Made by a program: the position numbers and the translations under genes. The notes under the pieces were generated by a model, which was given only the letters and a program-made list of their open reading frames with translations, had not been told where the DNA came from and ran no database searches. Source: an uncultured Myxococcales bacterium (lineage in GTDB: Bacteria > Myxococcota_A > UBA9042). Taken from it: a stretch of 59,823 nucleotides of DNA. The stretch covers positions 1 to 59,823 of the forward strand of contig CAITYF010000191.1 in assembly GCA_903896545.1 (NCBI GenBank). Reading direction: 5' to 3'. Shown here piece by piece: positions 1 through 10,222 of this stretch (the first letter of the stretch is position 1; every line of letters starts with the position of its first letter).

Positions 1-2
1 CG

Positions 3-3000
3 GCGATCGACGTGGCCATCGCGGCGACGGGCGGCAATGGCAACGCGCTGTCGAACTTCGTTGTGCAATCGTTGGTCGCGACCCACACGGGTACGCTCGC
101 GAGCGTCGACGCCGACATCAAGACGACCGCGGCGCAGGCGTGCGACATGTACGTCTTCACCGGCGGCCTGCCCGGTGCCGGCGGTACGCAGACCGGTACG
201 AAGGTGACGTTGAATCTGACGAACACCGCCGGCGTGTACACCAAGTTCACGTTTACGGCCTCGGCCGCGACGAACATCGTATCCGGTTCGACCTACTACG
301 TGGTCCTGAACGTGCCGACGCCGAGCGGCAGCCCGACCATCGAGACCTCGCCGACGTCGGGCGCGGGTACGAACCCGTACGCCAGCGGTCAGACCTGGTT
401 CGTCACGGGCTCGCTCACCGGCGCTTACACCGCGCTCGGTGGCGGCAACACCGACTTCCACCTCACGGCCAACGCCGCGTCCACGACGGGTATCGACGAA
501 GGCTGCGATGACGACGCGGACACCTACTGCGACTCCAACATGACCACGGTCGGTACGCCGGCGGTGTGCACGAAGGGCGGCGGCGACTGCAACGACATCA
601 ACGGCGCCATCAATCCCGGCGCGCCGGAAGTTTGCGGCAACACGGTCGACGAGAACTGCAGCGGTGGCTACAACGACATCAACGCGCAGGGCTGCACGCA
701 GTACTTCGCGGATTACGATGGTGACACGTACGGTAAGGGCTCCAGCTCGTTCCAGAAGGCCGTCATCAATGAAATCCACTACGGCAGCAACGCGTTCGCC
801 GGTGCTGGCGCTCTGGACTCGATGGAAATCCTCATCACGGCCGACTGGACTGTGACGGATCTCGCGACCATCTATTTCGGCGACTCCAGCACCGCCGGTG
901 CCGCGAAGTTCGGTGCGTTCCACCTGAACCTCGGCGGGTTGGGCATCACGACCCTCAAGGCCGGTACGATCATCAACGTCGGCGGTAAGGGCATCATCAC
1001 GACGGAAGACACCGCGTACAATCCGGCGAGCGGCGACTGGAATCTGCAACTCTGGGCGGATGGCGCGTACGTGCTGACGGATCTTGCGGGTGCGGACTTC
1101 GCCACCGCGGACATCGCGTGGGTGGACACGAGCACCACCGGCTCAACGTCGATCGACTCCTTGTCTTGGGCGGGTGCCCGCACCGGTTCGCCGTTTGGCG
1201 TGCTGACCAAGGCCAAGCTCAACACGGCACCGTCGGTTGGCAGTCCCTACGTTCAGTTCACCGGCGACATCTCCGGCGTGGGCGTTGCCGGCAACTACAC
1301 GGTCGGCGCGACCGGCACCCCCGGTTTGCCCAATGGCGCCAAGAACACGCAGTTTGTGACGTTCCTGCGCACGTTGTCGCTCAGCGGCGCGGGCCAGTGC
1401 ACGTGCACCGCGGTTGCGCCGTACTCCGCCACCAAGGGCGGCGACTGCGACGATGGCAACTACCTCGCCAGCCCCGGCCTGCCGGAACTCTGCGACGGCA
1501 TCGATAACAACTGCAACGGCGTCGCCGACGAAGGTTGCGACGACGACGGCGACGGCTACTGCGACTCCGCGTTGACCAGCATCGGCTCGCCGGCGGTTTG
1601 CCCGTCGGGCGGCGGCGACTGCAATGACGCCAACGCGGCGGTCCACCCGAATGCGTTGGACGTTTGCGGCAACGCGACCGACTTCAACTGCGACGGCGTC
1701 GCGGGCAGCGTCGGCGGCACGGGTTGCACGACCTTCTACTGGGACGGCGACAACGACGGCGCGGGCGTCAACGTCTCGCAGTGCCTCTGCGCGGCCACCG
1801 GCAACTACAAAGCGGCGACCAACAACGACTGCGACGACACGAACGCGAACATCGCACCGGGCAAGACCGAGAGTTGCTCCACGGCGTACGACGACAACTG
1901 CAATGGTTCGACCAACGACGTGGGCGCGACCAACTGCATCGCGTTCTACAAGGACGTCGACCTCGACGGCTACGGCGCGAATAGCGCTGCCAGCCAGTGC
2001 CAGTGCGCAGCGCAGGGTCAGTACGTCGCTTCGGCGGCGGGCGACTGCGACGACACCAAGGCAGCGATCAATCCGGGTGCGACGGAAGTCTGCGACAACA
2101 TCGACAACAACTGTAACGTTGGCGGTTCGACGGTTAGCACGCCCGACATCACGATTTCGACAACGAACAACAACGACAACGCGCTCTCCAACTGGACGGC
2201 GCAGACGTTTGTTGCGGGTCAGACTGGCAACTTGAAGACCTTGACCATTCAGGTGCACACGACGGGCACGGGCAGCTGCGGCGGTAGCGGTGCGACGGCT
2301 TGTACCAACGTGATCGACTTGTTCGTCTACAACAAGCTGCCGGCGAGTGGCAGCAATCCGGCGGCGGTGCAGTTGGGTGCGGTTCAGGCAACCGTGCAGA
2401 GCGCGAAGTCCCAGTCGGCCAGCACGTGGCAGACAGTGACGTTTGACCTGTCTTCGGCTTCGGTCGCTTTGACTAGCGGCACGACGTACGCCTTCGTGCT
2501 GCACGTGGTCTCGACGCAAGGCTCGCCGAATTTCCGGAATCCGAACATTAATGCATACGCCAATGGCAGCGCGTACTCGACGGGTTCGGGCTCCGGTAGC
2601 AATCCGGTCGGCAACTACTCGACATTCGGCAGCGGATCGAGCGACCGCGATGTGCAGTTCTCGACTGTCGTGGACGTGGTCTCCGGCGGCACGACGGTTG
2701 ACGAAGGCTGCGACGACGACGCGGACTTGTACTGCGACGCGGCGATGTACATCACCGCGGCGGCGACGTGCACGAAGACGACCAAGCCGGCGGTTAACTC
2801 AACCAAGCTGGGCGATGACTGCAACGACACCGCGGCGACTGCCAATCCGGGCAGCACGGAACTCTGCGACGCCCTCGACAACAACTGCGATGGCACGACG
2901 GATGACGGCTGCGACGCGGACAAGGACGGCTACTGCGCGACCACCCGGACAATCGTCACGGGCGGCTTTGGCGCGGGCACCGCGTGCTTCAACCAGGCTG

Positions 3001-6000
3001 CGGCTGGTCTGGGCACGGACTGCAACGACCTGAACTCGTCGGTCTACCCGGGCAAGACGGAAATGTGCGACGCGGTTGACAACAACTGCAACGGCTCCGT
3101 CGACGAGAGCTGCGACAAGGACGGCGACAAGTACTGCGACTCGGCGCTGACGACGGTTGGCACGCCTCCCGCGTGCACCTTCGGCGGCGGCGACTGCAAC
3201 GACAACGCGATCGCGATCAACCCCGGCGCTGTTGAAGCGTGCGACTCGATCGACAACAACTGCACGAGCGGCACGGATGAAGGCTGCAATGACAACGACG
3301 GTGACGGTTACTGCAACGGCGTTCAGGCTGCGGGCGGCAAGTGCCCGTTTGGCGGCGGCGACTGCGATGACACGAAGGTCAACGTCAACCCCGGCAAGAC
3401 CGAGGACTGCAGCACGGCGTTCGATGACAACTGCAACGGCCTGACCAACGAGACCAACGCGACGAACTGCACCTACTGGTTTGTCGACGCGGATCAAGAC
3501 GGCTACGGCAGCACCTCGACGGCGCCGTCCTGCATGTGCCAGCAGTCCGCGGTCGGCGCGACGCCGAACTACTCGGCGACGAACGGCGGTGACTGCTTGG
3601 ACAGCAACGCCGCGGTCAACCCGGGCGCGGTGGAAATCTGCGACGGCTTGGACAACAACTGCGCGGGTCCGACCAGCACGGATGTGACGGTTGCGGGCGT
3701 CAATACCTTGACCGGGTTTGCCTACATCGGCCAGACCTTCAAGGCGGTCGGTACGGGTAGTCTCGTGTCCGTCACGGTGAATTACACAGCGAACACGGTG
3801 GCAGCGTCTTCGGACCTGTACGTCTTCAGCTCGATCACCGGTGGCGGTGGCGTGGGCACGCTGCTCGGCAAGGCCAGCTCGACAGTGGCGGTTGGCGCGT
3901 CGAGCGTCACGTACACGCTGGGCGGCCAGGTGTCGATGACTGCCGCGACGAGCTACGTGTTCGTGGTGAAGGCGCCGTCCACGGCGACGATGCAGACCAG
4001 CACGGCCAATCCGTATGCGAACGGCAACCTGTACCAGAGTGCGGGTGCGCTGATCGCGGGTCCGTACACGTCGGTCGCGGGCACCGACGTTGCGTTCACG
4101 ACCAAGATTTCGTCCGGCTCCGGCATCGACGAAGCGTGCGACGCGGACGGTGACTTGCACTGCGCGGTTGGCAAGCTGGTTGCGCCGGGCGCGCTCTGCA
4201 CGTCCAACAAGCCGTTCCCGACGACCGGTAACACGGCGACGGGCGACGACTGCTTGGACACCGACGCGACGGTCTACGTTGGTGCGGTTGAAGTCTGCGA
4301 CAACGTCGACAACAACTGCTTGCTCGGCGCTGATGAAATCTGCGACGTGGACAACGACGACTACTGCTCGAACAGCGCGATCCTGAAGTCGGGCGTCGCG
4401 GTGGCGACGTGCATCTCGTCTGGCGTGGGCACGGGCGCGGTCGGTAACGACTGCAATGACGGCGCGGCCAACATCCATCCGGGTAACGCGAGCGTTGAAG
4501 ATTGCGCGACGCCGGGCGTGGACGAGAACTGCAACGGCACGGACAACGAGCTGAACGGCAGCCACTGCACCTTCTACTACAACGACTCCGACGGCGACGG
4601 CTGGGGCGTTGCGGTGAACAAGCAGTGCTGGTGCAAGGCGACCGGCACGTACAACTCTTTGGTCATCAATGACTGCGATGACACCAATCCAGCCATCAAG
4701 GGCGGCGGCGTTGTCGAGACGTGCGACGGCAAGGACAACAACTGCAACGGCGTGACGGACGAAGGTTGCGACGACGACCAGGATGGCTACTGCGACAAGA
4801 CCATGAGCACAACCGCAGGCGCCATCACGGCCAAGACGTCGAACCCGAATGCTTGCCCGAACACGACGATCGTTGCCGGCTTCGGCGATGACTGCGACGA
4901 CACGTCCAAGAACGTGAAGCCGGGTCTCGCGGAAATGTGCGACGGTCTGGACAACAACTGCAACGCCTCGGTGGACGAGAATTGCGACAAGGACGGCGAC
5001 CGTTACTGCGACAAGAACATGGTCACAGTCGGAACGCCGCCTGCGTGCAACCTGGGTGGCGGCGACTGCAACGACACGGCGGGCGCGACGGGCCAGAGCA
5101 TCAACCCCGGCAAGGTTGAACTCTGCGGCGACACGTTGGACAACAACTGCAACGGTGCGACGGACGAACAGAACGCCAGCGGTTGCGTCAACTACTACTT
5201 TGACGGCGACCAGGACGGCTACCCGATCAACTCGTTCCAGTGCATGTGCGCCAACAACCTGCAGAGCTTGCTCTACACCGTGCCGCTGAGCGGCGCCCTG
5301 TTGAACAACTCCGCGCCGACGAGCGGCACGACGTTGGACTGCAACGATAACCCGGCGGCGGGTGGCGCAGATGCCTACCCGACGCACGCGGAATGGTGCG
5401 ACGGCTTGGACAACAACTGCGTGGGCGGCTTGGACGAGCAGTGCGACAAGGACGGCGACACGTACTGTGACGCCGCCAAGGTCACGAAGGGCACGCCGGC
5501 CGTTTGCACCAAGGGCGGTGGCGACTGCAACGACACCGCCGGTCCGGGTGCGTCCATCAATCCGGGCGCGACGGAAATCTGCGACAACGTGGACCAGAAC
5601 TGCAACAGCGTCATCGACGACAATGCAGCTGCTTGGTGCACGGGCGCAGGCCCGCTGTCTGGTGCCGCGAACAACGCGACCGTCGCGTGTGTTTCGGGTG
5701 TGTGCCAAGTCACGGCGTGCGCCACGGGTTACGCGAACATCAACGGCACGGCACTGCCTTGCACCGCGGCGCAAGGCGGTTGTGCGGACGGTTGCGAGTG
5801 CAACGTGAATGACGCGTACGAGCCGGCCAACAACACCTGCCCCGGCGTTCAGGTCGCGCCGAATCTCGGCAACATCCTGCGCGACAACGGCAACCAGGCG
5901 CTCGGCGGCGGCAACACCGGGCAGAAGGTCACGCTCACGGGTTCGCTCATCTTGGGCTCGGACAACGACTGGTACTACTTCTACGCGCAGGACGCTGACG

Positions 6001-6659
6001 ACTTCGGCGTCAACGGCCAGTACGACCTGTACACGGTTCGCGCGTGGTTCCCGTCCAATCCGACCAGCGCGGTGATGGAAGTGTATCGCGGCTCTTCGAC
6101 GTCGCAGCTCTGCCCCGGCAGCGCTGGCGCGAACGCCGTGCAGTTCCAGAACGGCGCGGGCAAGCCCGCGTGGTACCCGCTCGGCTCCGTGCCGGCCGGT
6201 TACAACACGCCCAGTTCGTCGACCCCCGCGGGCTGGAACCAGGTCTGCTGCGGCGACACGGACTTCTGGTGGTTCACGTCTGGCAACAACTACCGTCAGG
6301 GCCCGTCCAACTACTACTCGGAATGGGGTGAGTGGCCGTGCTGGAGTGGCGACACGTATGACACGTGGGACGTGCAGTCGTATCCGTCCGCTGGCGGCAC
6401 GTACGGCGCGTGGTGGATCGCCTACGGTTGGTTGGTCGGCGCGACGCCCGCTGGTGCCAACGGTGCGGCCCACGGTCCGTTCCCGTACGGTTACGACGCG
6501 CACCGTTGCGCGGATGACAGCGCGTGGTACGCGATTCACGTTTACCGTGCGGCTGGCACCAACGCGAGCCTCTGTGCCCCGTACACGCTGGAAGTGTCGA
6601 ACGGCACGTATCCGGCGCAGTGGTACGGCCACAATGAGCAGGGCAAGAGCGGCTTCTAG
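3..6659 (+). CDS. Giant secreted MopE-type Cys/Asp-repeat protein with inserted beta-sandwich domains (5' partial)
   Basis: The frame is open to the window edge, so the start and any signal peptide lie upstream; about 2218 residues are visible. It is built of about 17 copies of a 35-55 residue module of the type CDGxDNNCxGxxDEGCDxDxDGYC followed by GGDCND and INPG, the putative metal-binding repeat of MopE-like surface proteins. The Asp-rich DxDxDG loops suggest Ca binding and the paired Cys suggest disulfides (inference). Homologous beta-sandwich domains (about 150 residues, choice-of-anchor type, sharing NALSN and NPYANG motifs) lie at about 3-490, 2119-2697 and 3664-4125. A lamin-tail-like segment lies at about 756-1395. 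The last 280 residues (from about 5800) are a Trp/Tyr-rich, PPC-like domain without repeats. No membrane anchor is visible at the C terminus. Probably an extracellular adhesion or matrix protein; function unknown. Confidence 0.85.
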   Translation, partial: AIDVAIAATGGNGNALSNFVVQSLVATHTGTLASVDADIKTTAAQACDMYVFTGGLPGAGGTQTGTKVTLNLTNTAGVYTKFTFTASAATNIVSGSTYYVVLNVPTPSGSPTIETSPTSGAGTNPYASGQTWFVTGSLTGAYTALGGGNTDFHLTANAASTTGIDEGCDDDADTYCDSNMTTVGTPAVCTKGGGDCNDINGAINPGAPEVCGNTVDENCSGGYNDINAQGCTQYFADYDGDTYGKGSSSFQKAVINEIHYGSNAFAGAGALDSMEILITADWTVTDLATIYFGDSSTAGAAKFGAFHLNLGGLGITTLKAGTIINVGGKGIITTEDTAYNPASGDWNLQLWADGAYVLTDLAGADFATADIAWVDTSTTGSTSIDSLSWAGARTGSPFGVLTKAKLNTAPSVGSPYVQFTGDISGVGVAGNYTVGATGTPGLPNGAKNTQFVTFLRTLSLSGAGQCTCTAVAPYSATKGGDCDDGNYLASPGLPELCDGIDNNCNGVADEGCDDDGDGYCDSALTSIGSPAVCPSGGGDCNDANAAVHPNALDVCGNATDFNCDGVAGSVGGTGCTTFYWDGDNDGAGVNVSQCLCAATGNYKAATNNDCDDTNANIAPGKTESCSTAYDDNCNGSTNDVGATNCIAFYKDVDLDGYGANSAASQCQCAAQGQYVASAAGDCDDTKAAINPGATEVCDNIDNNCNVGGSTVSTPDITISTTNNNDNALSNWTAQTFVAGQTGNLKTLTIQVHTTGTGSCGGSGATACTNVIDLFVYNKLPASGSNPAAVQLGAVQATVQSAKSQSASTWQTVTFDLSSASVALTSGTTYAFVLHVVSTQGSPNFRNPNINAYANGSAYSTGSGSGSNPVGNYSTFGSGSSDRDVQFSTVVDVVSGGTTVDEGCDDDADLYCDAAMYITAAATCTKTTKPAVNSTKLGDDCNDTAATANPGSTELCDALDNNCDGTTDDGCDADKDGYCATTRTIVTGGFGAGTACFNQAAAGLGTDCNDLNSSVYPGKTEMCDAVDNNCNGSVDESCDKDGDKYCDSALTTVGTPPACTFGGGDCNDNAIAINPGAVEACDSIDNNCTSGTDEGCNDNDGDGYCNGVQAAGGKCPFGGGDCDDTKVNVNPGKTEDCSTAFDDNCNGLTNETNATNCTYWFVDADQDGYGSTSTAPSCMCQQSAVGATPNYSATNGGDCLDSNAAVNPGAVEICDGLDNNCAGPTSTDVTVAGVNTLTGFAYIGQTFKAVGTGSLVSVTVNYTANTVAASSDLYVFSSITGGGGVGTLLGKASSTVAVGASSVTYTLGGQVSMTAATSYVFVVKAPSTATMQTSTANPYANGNLYQSAGALIAGPYTSVAGTDVAFTTKISSGSGIDEACDADGDLHCAVGKLVAPGALCTSNKPFPTTGNTATGDDCLDTDATVYVGAVEVCDNVDNNCLLGADEICDVDNDDYCSNSAILKSGVAVATCISSGVGTGAVGNDCNDGAANIHPGNASVEDCATPGVDENCNGTDNELNGSHCTFYYNDSDGDGWGVAVNKQCWCKATGTYNSLVINDCDDTNPAIKGGGVVETCDGKDNNCNGVTDEGCDDDQDGYCDKTMSTTAGAITAKTSNPNACPNTTIVAGFGDDCDDTSKNVKPGLAEMCDGLDNNCNASVDENCDKDGDRYCDKNMVTVGTPPACNLGGGDCNDTAGATGQSINPGKVELCGDTLDNNCNGATDEQNASGCVNYYFDGDQDGYPINSFQCMCANNLQSLLYTVPLSGALLNNSAPTSGTTLDCNDNPAAGGADAYPTHAEWCDGLDNNCVGGLDEQCDKDGDTYCDAAKVTKGTPAVCTKGGGDCNDTAGPGASINPGATEICDNVDQNCNSVIDDNAAAWCTGAGPLSGAANNATVACVSGVCQVTACATGYANINGTALPCTAAQGGCADGCECNVNDAYEPANNTCPGVQVAPNLGNILRDNGNQALGGGNTGQKVTLTGSLILGSDNDWYYFYAQDADDFGVNGQYDLYTVRAWFPSNPTSAVMEVYRGSSTSQLCPGSAGANAVQFQNGAGKPAWYPLGSVPAGYNTPSSSTPAGWNQVCCGDTDFWWFTSGNNYRQGPSNYYSEWGEWPCWSGDTYDTWDVQSYPSAGGTYGAWWIAYGWLVGATPAGANGAAHGPFPYGYDAHRCADDSAWYAIHVYRAAGTNASLCAPYTLEVSNGTYPAQWYGHNEQGKSGF

Positions 6660-6680
6660 TCGCATCGCGTGAGACAGAGG

Positions 6681-6720
6681 CGGACCCCGGTTGTGCAAAC
6701 AGCCGGGGTTCGTCCGTTTT
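6681..6720 (+). terminator. Rho-independent terminator after the giant repeat protein
   Basis: A CCCCGG...CCGGGG stem around a 12-base loop is extended by an outer CGGA/TCCG pairing and followed by TTTT. It begins 22 bases after the TAG of the repeat-protein gene. Confidence 0.8.
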
Positions 6721-6752
6721 GCTCGATACCCGGAATGAAGTTGAGCCGTCGG

Positions 6753-6781
6753 TGCGTGGTCGGGGAGACAGGATTCGAACC
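6753..6781 (-). repeat. Detached tRNA-Pro 3'-end copy (T-arm, acceptor strand and CCA)
   Basis: These 29 bases match 6869-6897, the 3' end of the intact tRNA-Pro gene, at 28 of 29 positions. On the minus strand the copy reads GGTTCGAATCC, then CTCCCCG, then ACCA. No matching 5' acceptor strand (CGGGGAG), D-arm or foldable anticodon arm exists between it and the intact tRNA, so it is a tRNA fragment. It differs from the intact copy by encoding CCA where the intact gene has CCC. It may be a partial duplication or one end (att) of a lost tRNA-integrating element. Confidence 0.75.
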
Positions 6782-6875
6782 GGCAAGCCCGCGCGCCGGC
6801 GCAGACCTACAGGCGGCAACGCGCACAGCGCGTCATGCGGGCGCGGCAGGGGCGGGATCTTGGGGTTATGCGGGG

Positions 6876-6949
6876 TCGGGGAGACAGGATTCGAACCTGC
6901 GACATCCTGCTCCCAAAGCAGGCGCGCTACCGGACTGCGCTACTCCCCG
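6876..6949 (-). tRNA. tRNA-Pro(TGG)
   Basis: The minus strand folds as a full cloverleaf. Acceptor CGGGGAG pairs with CTCCCCG, the D-loop holds the AGTCCGGTAG region, the anticodon stem CCTGC/GCAGG encloses loop TTTGGGA with anticodon TGG (reads CCA, proline), and the T-loop is GGTTCGAATCC. Discriminator A is at 6876. The next three genomic bases give CCC, so the 3' CCA is not encoded and would be added post-transcriptionally. It lies downstream of dnaE2 on the same strand. Confidence 0.95.
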
Positions 6950-7054
6950 ATTCTCATTTTCGCACCAGACACCGAGCCGTTCTGGGTTGGAGCGGCGGGC
7001 GCGAAGCATCGCCGACTCTGTATCTCAACGTCAAGCGTGGTTTGCTGTCGGTGG

Positions 7055-10000
7055 CTAATGAAAATCGCGGCTCGCCGGCATTGGCACCGGCTGGCTGAGC
7101 TCGGGCGTCCACAGCGTGTCCGCGATCAAATGCACGACGCCATCTTCCGACTGGATGTGCCCGGTCACGCCCAGCAGGCTCGCGGTGCGGGCGATCACGC
7201 GGAAGCGCGTCATGATGTCTTTCCAGACAACGAGATTGCAAAAGCCGGTTTCGTCTTCCAGCGTGAAGAACGTGACGCCGCTCGCGGTGCCTGGGCTTTG
7301 CCGGCAGATCACCAGTCCGACAAACCGCACGCGCTTACCGTTGCGCATTTTGTTGATGTCTCGCGCGGTGGGCAGGCGGCGGTCGCTGAGTGCGGGTCGC
7401 AACGGCGTCATCGGGTGGCCGCGCGTGGAGAGCCCGCTGCGGCGGAAGTCCCAGCCGATCTCACCGCCCGGCCCCAGCGGCGCAAAAAGCGGCAGTGTCT
7501 CGTTGTGCAAGAGCAACAGCGGCTCGCGCGTCCGATGCGCCAGCGCGCGGACTTGCCACAGCGCTTGGCGCCGATCCACACTCAGGCTGTCGAGCGCGCC
7601 CACTTCAGCCAGCGCGTCGAGCGCCTTCTTGTCCAGCCGCGTTTGCCGCACAAAATCGTCCAGTCGCGCGTACGGCGGCGGCGCCATCTCCAGCCGCGCG
7701 CGATGCAACACGGACAGCCCGTGCACGAACTTCAGGCCCATCCGCACCGCGCGTCGCTCCATCGTGCAGTCCCAGGCTGATTTCTGCACGTCGATTGGCA
7801 GAATCTCCAGACCGTGGCGCTTCGCGTCCTCGATAATGGTTGCCGGCGAGTAGAAGCCCATCGGCCAGGCGTTCAGGAGCGCGCAGGTGAATTCGGCCGG
7901 ATGGTGGCACTTGAGCCACGCCGTCACGTAGGAGATCAGCGCGAACGACGCCGCGTGGCTCTCCGGAAAGCCGTACTCGCCAAAACCGCGAATCTGCTGA
8001 AATACGCGTTCGGCAAACTCCGCGGCGATCCCCTTCTGCGCCATCCGCGTCGTCAGCTTCTCGTGGTGCTTGTCGATCGCGCCCGATTTCTTCCACGCCG
8101 CCATGTCGCGTCGCAGCTGATCCGCTTCGCCGGGTGTGTAGTCTGCCGCGACCATTGCCAGCCGCATGACCTGCTCTTGAAACAGCGGCACCCCCAGCGT
8201 CTTCGCGAGCACCGGGCGCAGACATTCGTGCGGGTACTCGACCACCTCTTTGCCCTGCCGCCGCCGCAGGTACGGGTGCACCATGCCGCCGGTGATCGGT
8301 CCCGGTCGCACAATCGCCACTTCCACCACCAGGTCGTAAAACGTCCGCGGCTGCAAACGCGGCAGCATCGCCATCTGCGCGCGGCTCTCAATCTGAAACA
8401 CCCCCACCGTGTCGCCGCGGCTGATCATCTGGTAGGTCGTCGGATCCTCCGCCGGGATCGTCGCCATCGTCAGTTCCAGGCGCTTGGTTTGGCGCAGCAG
8501 ATCCAGACAGCGGTGGATCTGGCTCAGCATGCCCAGCCCCAGCAGGTCGACCTTGAAAAGCCCCAGCGCTTCCACGTCGTTTTTATCCCACTGAATGACG
8601 GTGCGCGCTTCCATCGTGGCGTTTTCGATCGGCACCAGCGTGTCGATCGGCTCGTGACCCAGCAGAAAACCACCGGGATGCACGCCCAGATGCCGCGGAA
8701 AATCCTGAATTTCGTTGGCGAGCTCCAAAAGCAGCCGGTGCGCCTGGCTCTCCAGGGCAAAGCCCGCGGTTTGCAATTGCGCCGCGTCGATGTCCTCGCC
8801 CCACGACGACACAAAACGCGAGGCGCGGTCCAGATCCGTCTCCGGAATTCCCAGCACCTTGCCCACCTCGCGGATCGCCGACTTGCCGCGAAAGCGGATC
8901 ACGTTGCACACCATCGCCGCGTGCGATCGCCCGGTTTGCACGCAGGCCGCCGGATCGTCGGCATTCTTGGCCGCGGGATGCAGCGGATCGTAGCGCCCGT
9001 AGACGTGCTGAATCACTTCCTCGCGCCGCTCGTGCTCGATGTCCAGGTCGATGTCCGGCGGCTCGGCGCGCTCCAGCGACAAGAAACGCTCAAAGAGCAG
9101 GCCCATCCGGACCGGATCAATCGCCGTGATACCGAGCACGTAGCAAACCGCGGAGTTTGCCGCCGAGCCGCGACCTTGGCAGAGAATTCCCTGCGCGTTG
9201 CAGAACTGCACGATCTCCCACATCGTCAGGAAATAGCCCGCGTAGTCGAGTTGGTGGATCAGCGCGAGCTCCTTCTGCAGCTGCGCGCGTACGTCGTCCG
9301 GCACGCCCCGCGGGTAACGCCACGCCGCGCCTTGCCAGGTCAGGTGCTCAAAATGCTGCGCGGTGGTCGTTCCGTCCGGCAAGCGGGCGAGCGGGTAGAC
9401 GTAGCGGAGCTCGTTCAAGGAAAACTGGCAGCGATCGGCGATCGTCCGCGTCTCGTCCAGCCACGCGGGTTCATCGGCAAAGAGCCGGGCAAAAGCTTCG
9501 GGTGCCAGCAGATCGTGCGCCGCGTTCGGTTTCAGACGTTGTCCCGCGCTGTCGAGTGTCAGCCCCAGGCGAATACACGTCAGCACGTCCTGTAGCCGTC
9601 GCCTTGCCGCATCGTGGTAGAGCACCTCGCGACCCGCGACGCCGCGCCAGTTCAGGGTTTGCATCAGCGCGCGTAGCTGCCGTTCGCGCGGCTTGTCCAC
9701 TTCCTCGCCGTGCCGCGCGCAGAGTGCGTAGGCGCGATCGCCAAAAGCGTCCGCCAGATCGTGCAGCCACGGCGCGTGCAGATCGGCCGGCGGCTGGTGC
9801 ACAAGCAGGAGCAGCCCTTCGGCGTGGGTCGCCAGTTCCTGCCACGTGTTGAGCGCCACGCCCTTTTGACAGCGCCGTCGACCCAGCGTCGCCAGGCGGC
9901 ACAGGTTGCCATAGCCCACGCGGTTCATCGCCAGCAGCACGGGCGTCTGCGGCTGCGCGGCCGCGACGTGCTCGGGCAAAAGCAGCGGCAAGTCCGGCAG

Positions 10001-10222
10001 CGTTTGGGTCACGGTCAGCTGCGAGCCAAAAAGCAGCTTCACGGGAACGTCCTTGGCCGCCTCGTGCGCGCGCACAATCCCCGGCACACCGTCGCGATCC
10101 GTCACCGCCAGCGCCGGAAGCCCCAGCTCGTGGGCGCGCTGCACCAGTTCGTCGGGCCGCGAGGCGCCTTCCAGAAAGCTGAAATTCGTCTTGACCCACA
10201 GCGGCACGTATGGCGCGCTCAT
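7055..10222 (-). CDS. dnaE2: Error-prone DNA polymerase III alpha subunit DnaE2
   Basis: C-family translesion polymerase of 1055 residues, the usual DnaE2 length, acting in SOS mutagenesis with ImuA and ImuB. The N-terminal PHP domain begins [17 protein letters not shown], as in DnaE2. The palm contains [16 protein letters not shown] and the catalytic-Asp block [15 protein letters not shown]. The tail carries an OB-fold ([27 protein letters not shown]) typical of DnaE2. The start ATG at 10222 overlaps the imuB stop by four bases (ATGA), so translation is coupled; the open frame further upstream runs inside imuB. Last gene of the imuA-imuB-dnaE2 cassette, transcribed toward tRNA-Pro. Confidence 0.96.
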   Translation of the reverse strand: MSAPYVPLWVKTNFSFLEGASRPDELVQRAHELGLPALAVTDRDGVPGIVRAHEAAKDVPVKLLFGSQLTVTQTLPDLPLLLPEHVAAAQPQTPVLLAMNRVGYGNLCRLATLGRRRCQKGVALNTWQELATHAEGLLLLVHQPPADLHAPWLHDLADAFGDRAYALCARHGEEVDKPRERQLRALMQTLNWRGVAGREVLYHDAARRRLQDVLTCIRLGLTLDSAGQRLKPNAAHDLLAPEAFARLFADEPAWLDETRTIADRCQFSLNELRYVYPLARLPDGTTTAQHFEHLTWQGAAWRYPRGVPDDVRAQLQKELALIHQLDYAGYFLTMWEIVQFCNAQGILCQGRGSAANSAVCYVLGITAIDPVRMGLLFERFLSLERAEPPDIDLDIEHERREEVIQHVYGRYDPLHPAAKNADDPAACVQTGRSHAAMVCNVIRFRGKSAIREVGKVLGIPETDLDRASRFVSSWGEDIDAAQLQTAGFALESQAHRLLLELANEIQDFPRHLGVHPGGFLLGHEPIDTLVPIENATMEARTVIQWDKNDVEALGLFKVDLLGLGMLSQIHRCLDLLRQTKRLELTMATIPAEDPTTYQMISRGDTVGVFQIESRAQMAMLPRLQPRTFYDLVVEVAIVRPGPITGGMVHPYLRRRQGKEVVEYPHECLRPVLAKTLGVPLFQEQVMRLAMVAADYTPGEADQLRRDMAAWKKSGAIDKHHEKLTTRMAQKGIAAEFAERVFQQIRGFGEYGFPESHAASFALISYVTAWLKCHHPAEFTCALLNAWPMGFYSPATIIEDAKRHGLEILPIDVQKSAWDCTMERRAVRMGLKFVHGLSVLHRARLEMAPPPYARLDDFVRQTRLDKKALDALAEVGALDSLSVDRRQALWQVRALAHRTREPLLLLHNETLPLFAPLGPGGEIGWDFRRSGLSTRGHPMTPLRPALSDRRLPTARDINKMRNGKRVRFVGLVICRQSPGTASGVTFFTLEDETGFCNLVVWKDIMTRFRVIARTASLLGVTGHIQSEDGVVHLIADTLWTPELSQPVPMPASRDFH

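Noticed and set aside
490..5650. CRISPR-like or minisatellite array
   Set aside because: The periodicity is at protein level (Cys/Asp repeats); the DNA copies diverge and have no constant spacer or repeat length.
2799..6698. A 1299-residue minus-strand open frame
   Set aside because: It is antisense to the giant repeat protein, Arg/Val/Ala-rich with no domain, and arises from the skewed GC-rich codon use of the true gene.
6753..6860. Second complete tRNA gene upstream of tRNA-Pro
   Set aside because: The T-arm and acceptor 3' strand are present but no 5' acceptor strand, D-arm or pairable anticodon stem could be found.
6669..7780. Plus-strand frames carrying GETGFEPA and GRGDRIRTCDILLPKQ peptides
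   Set aside because: These peptides are the well-known translation artefact of an antisense tRNA gene; the DNA is tRNA-Pro and its 3'-end duplicate.
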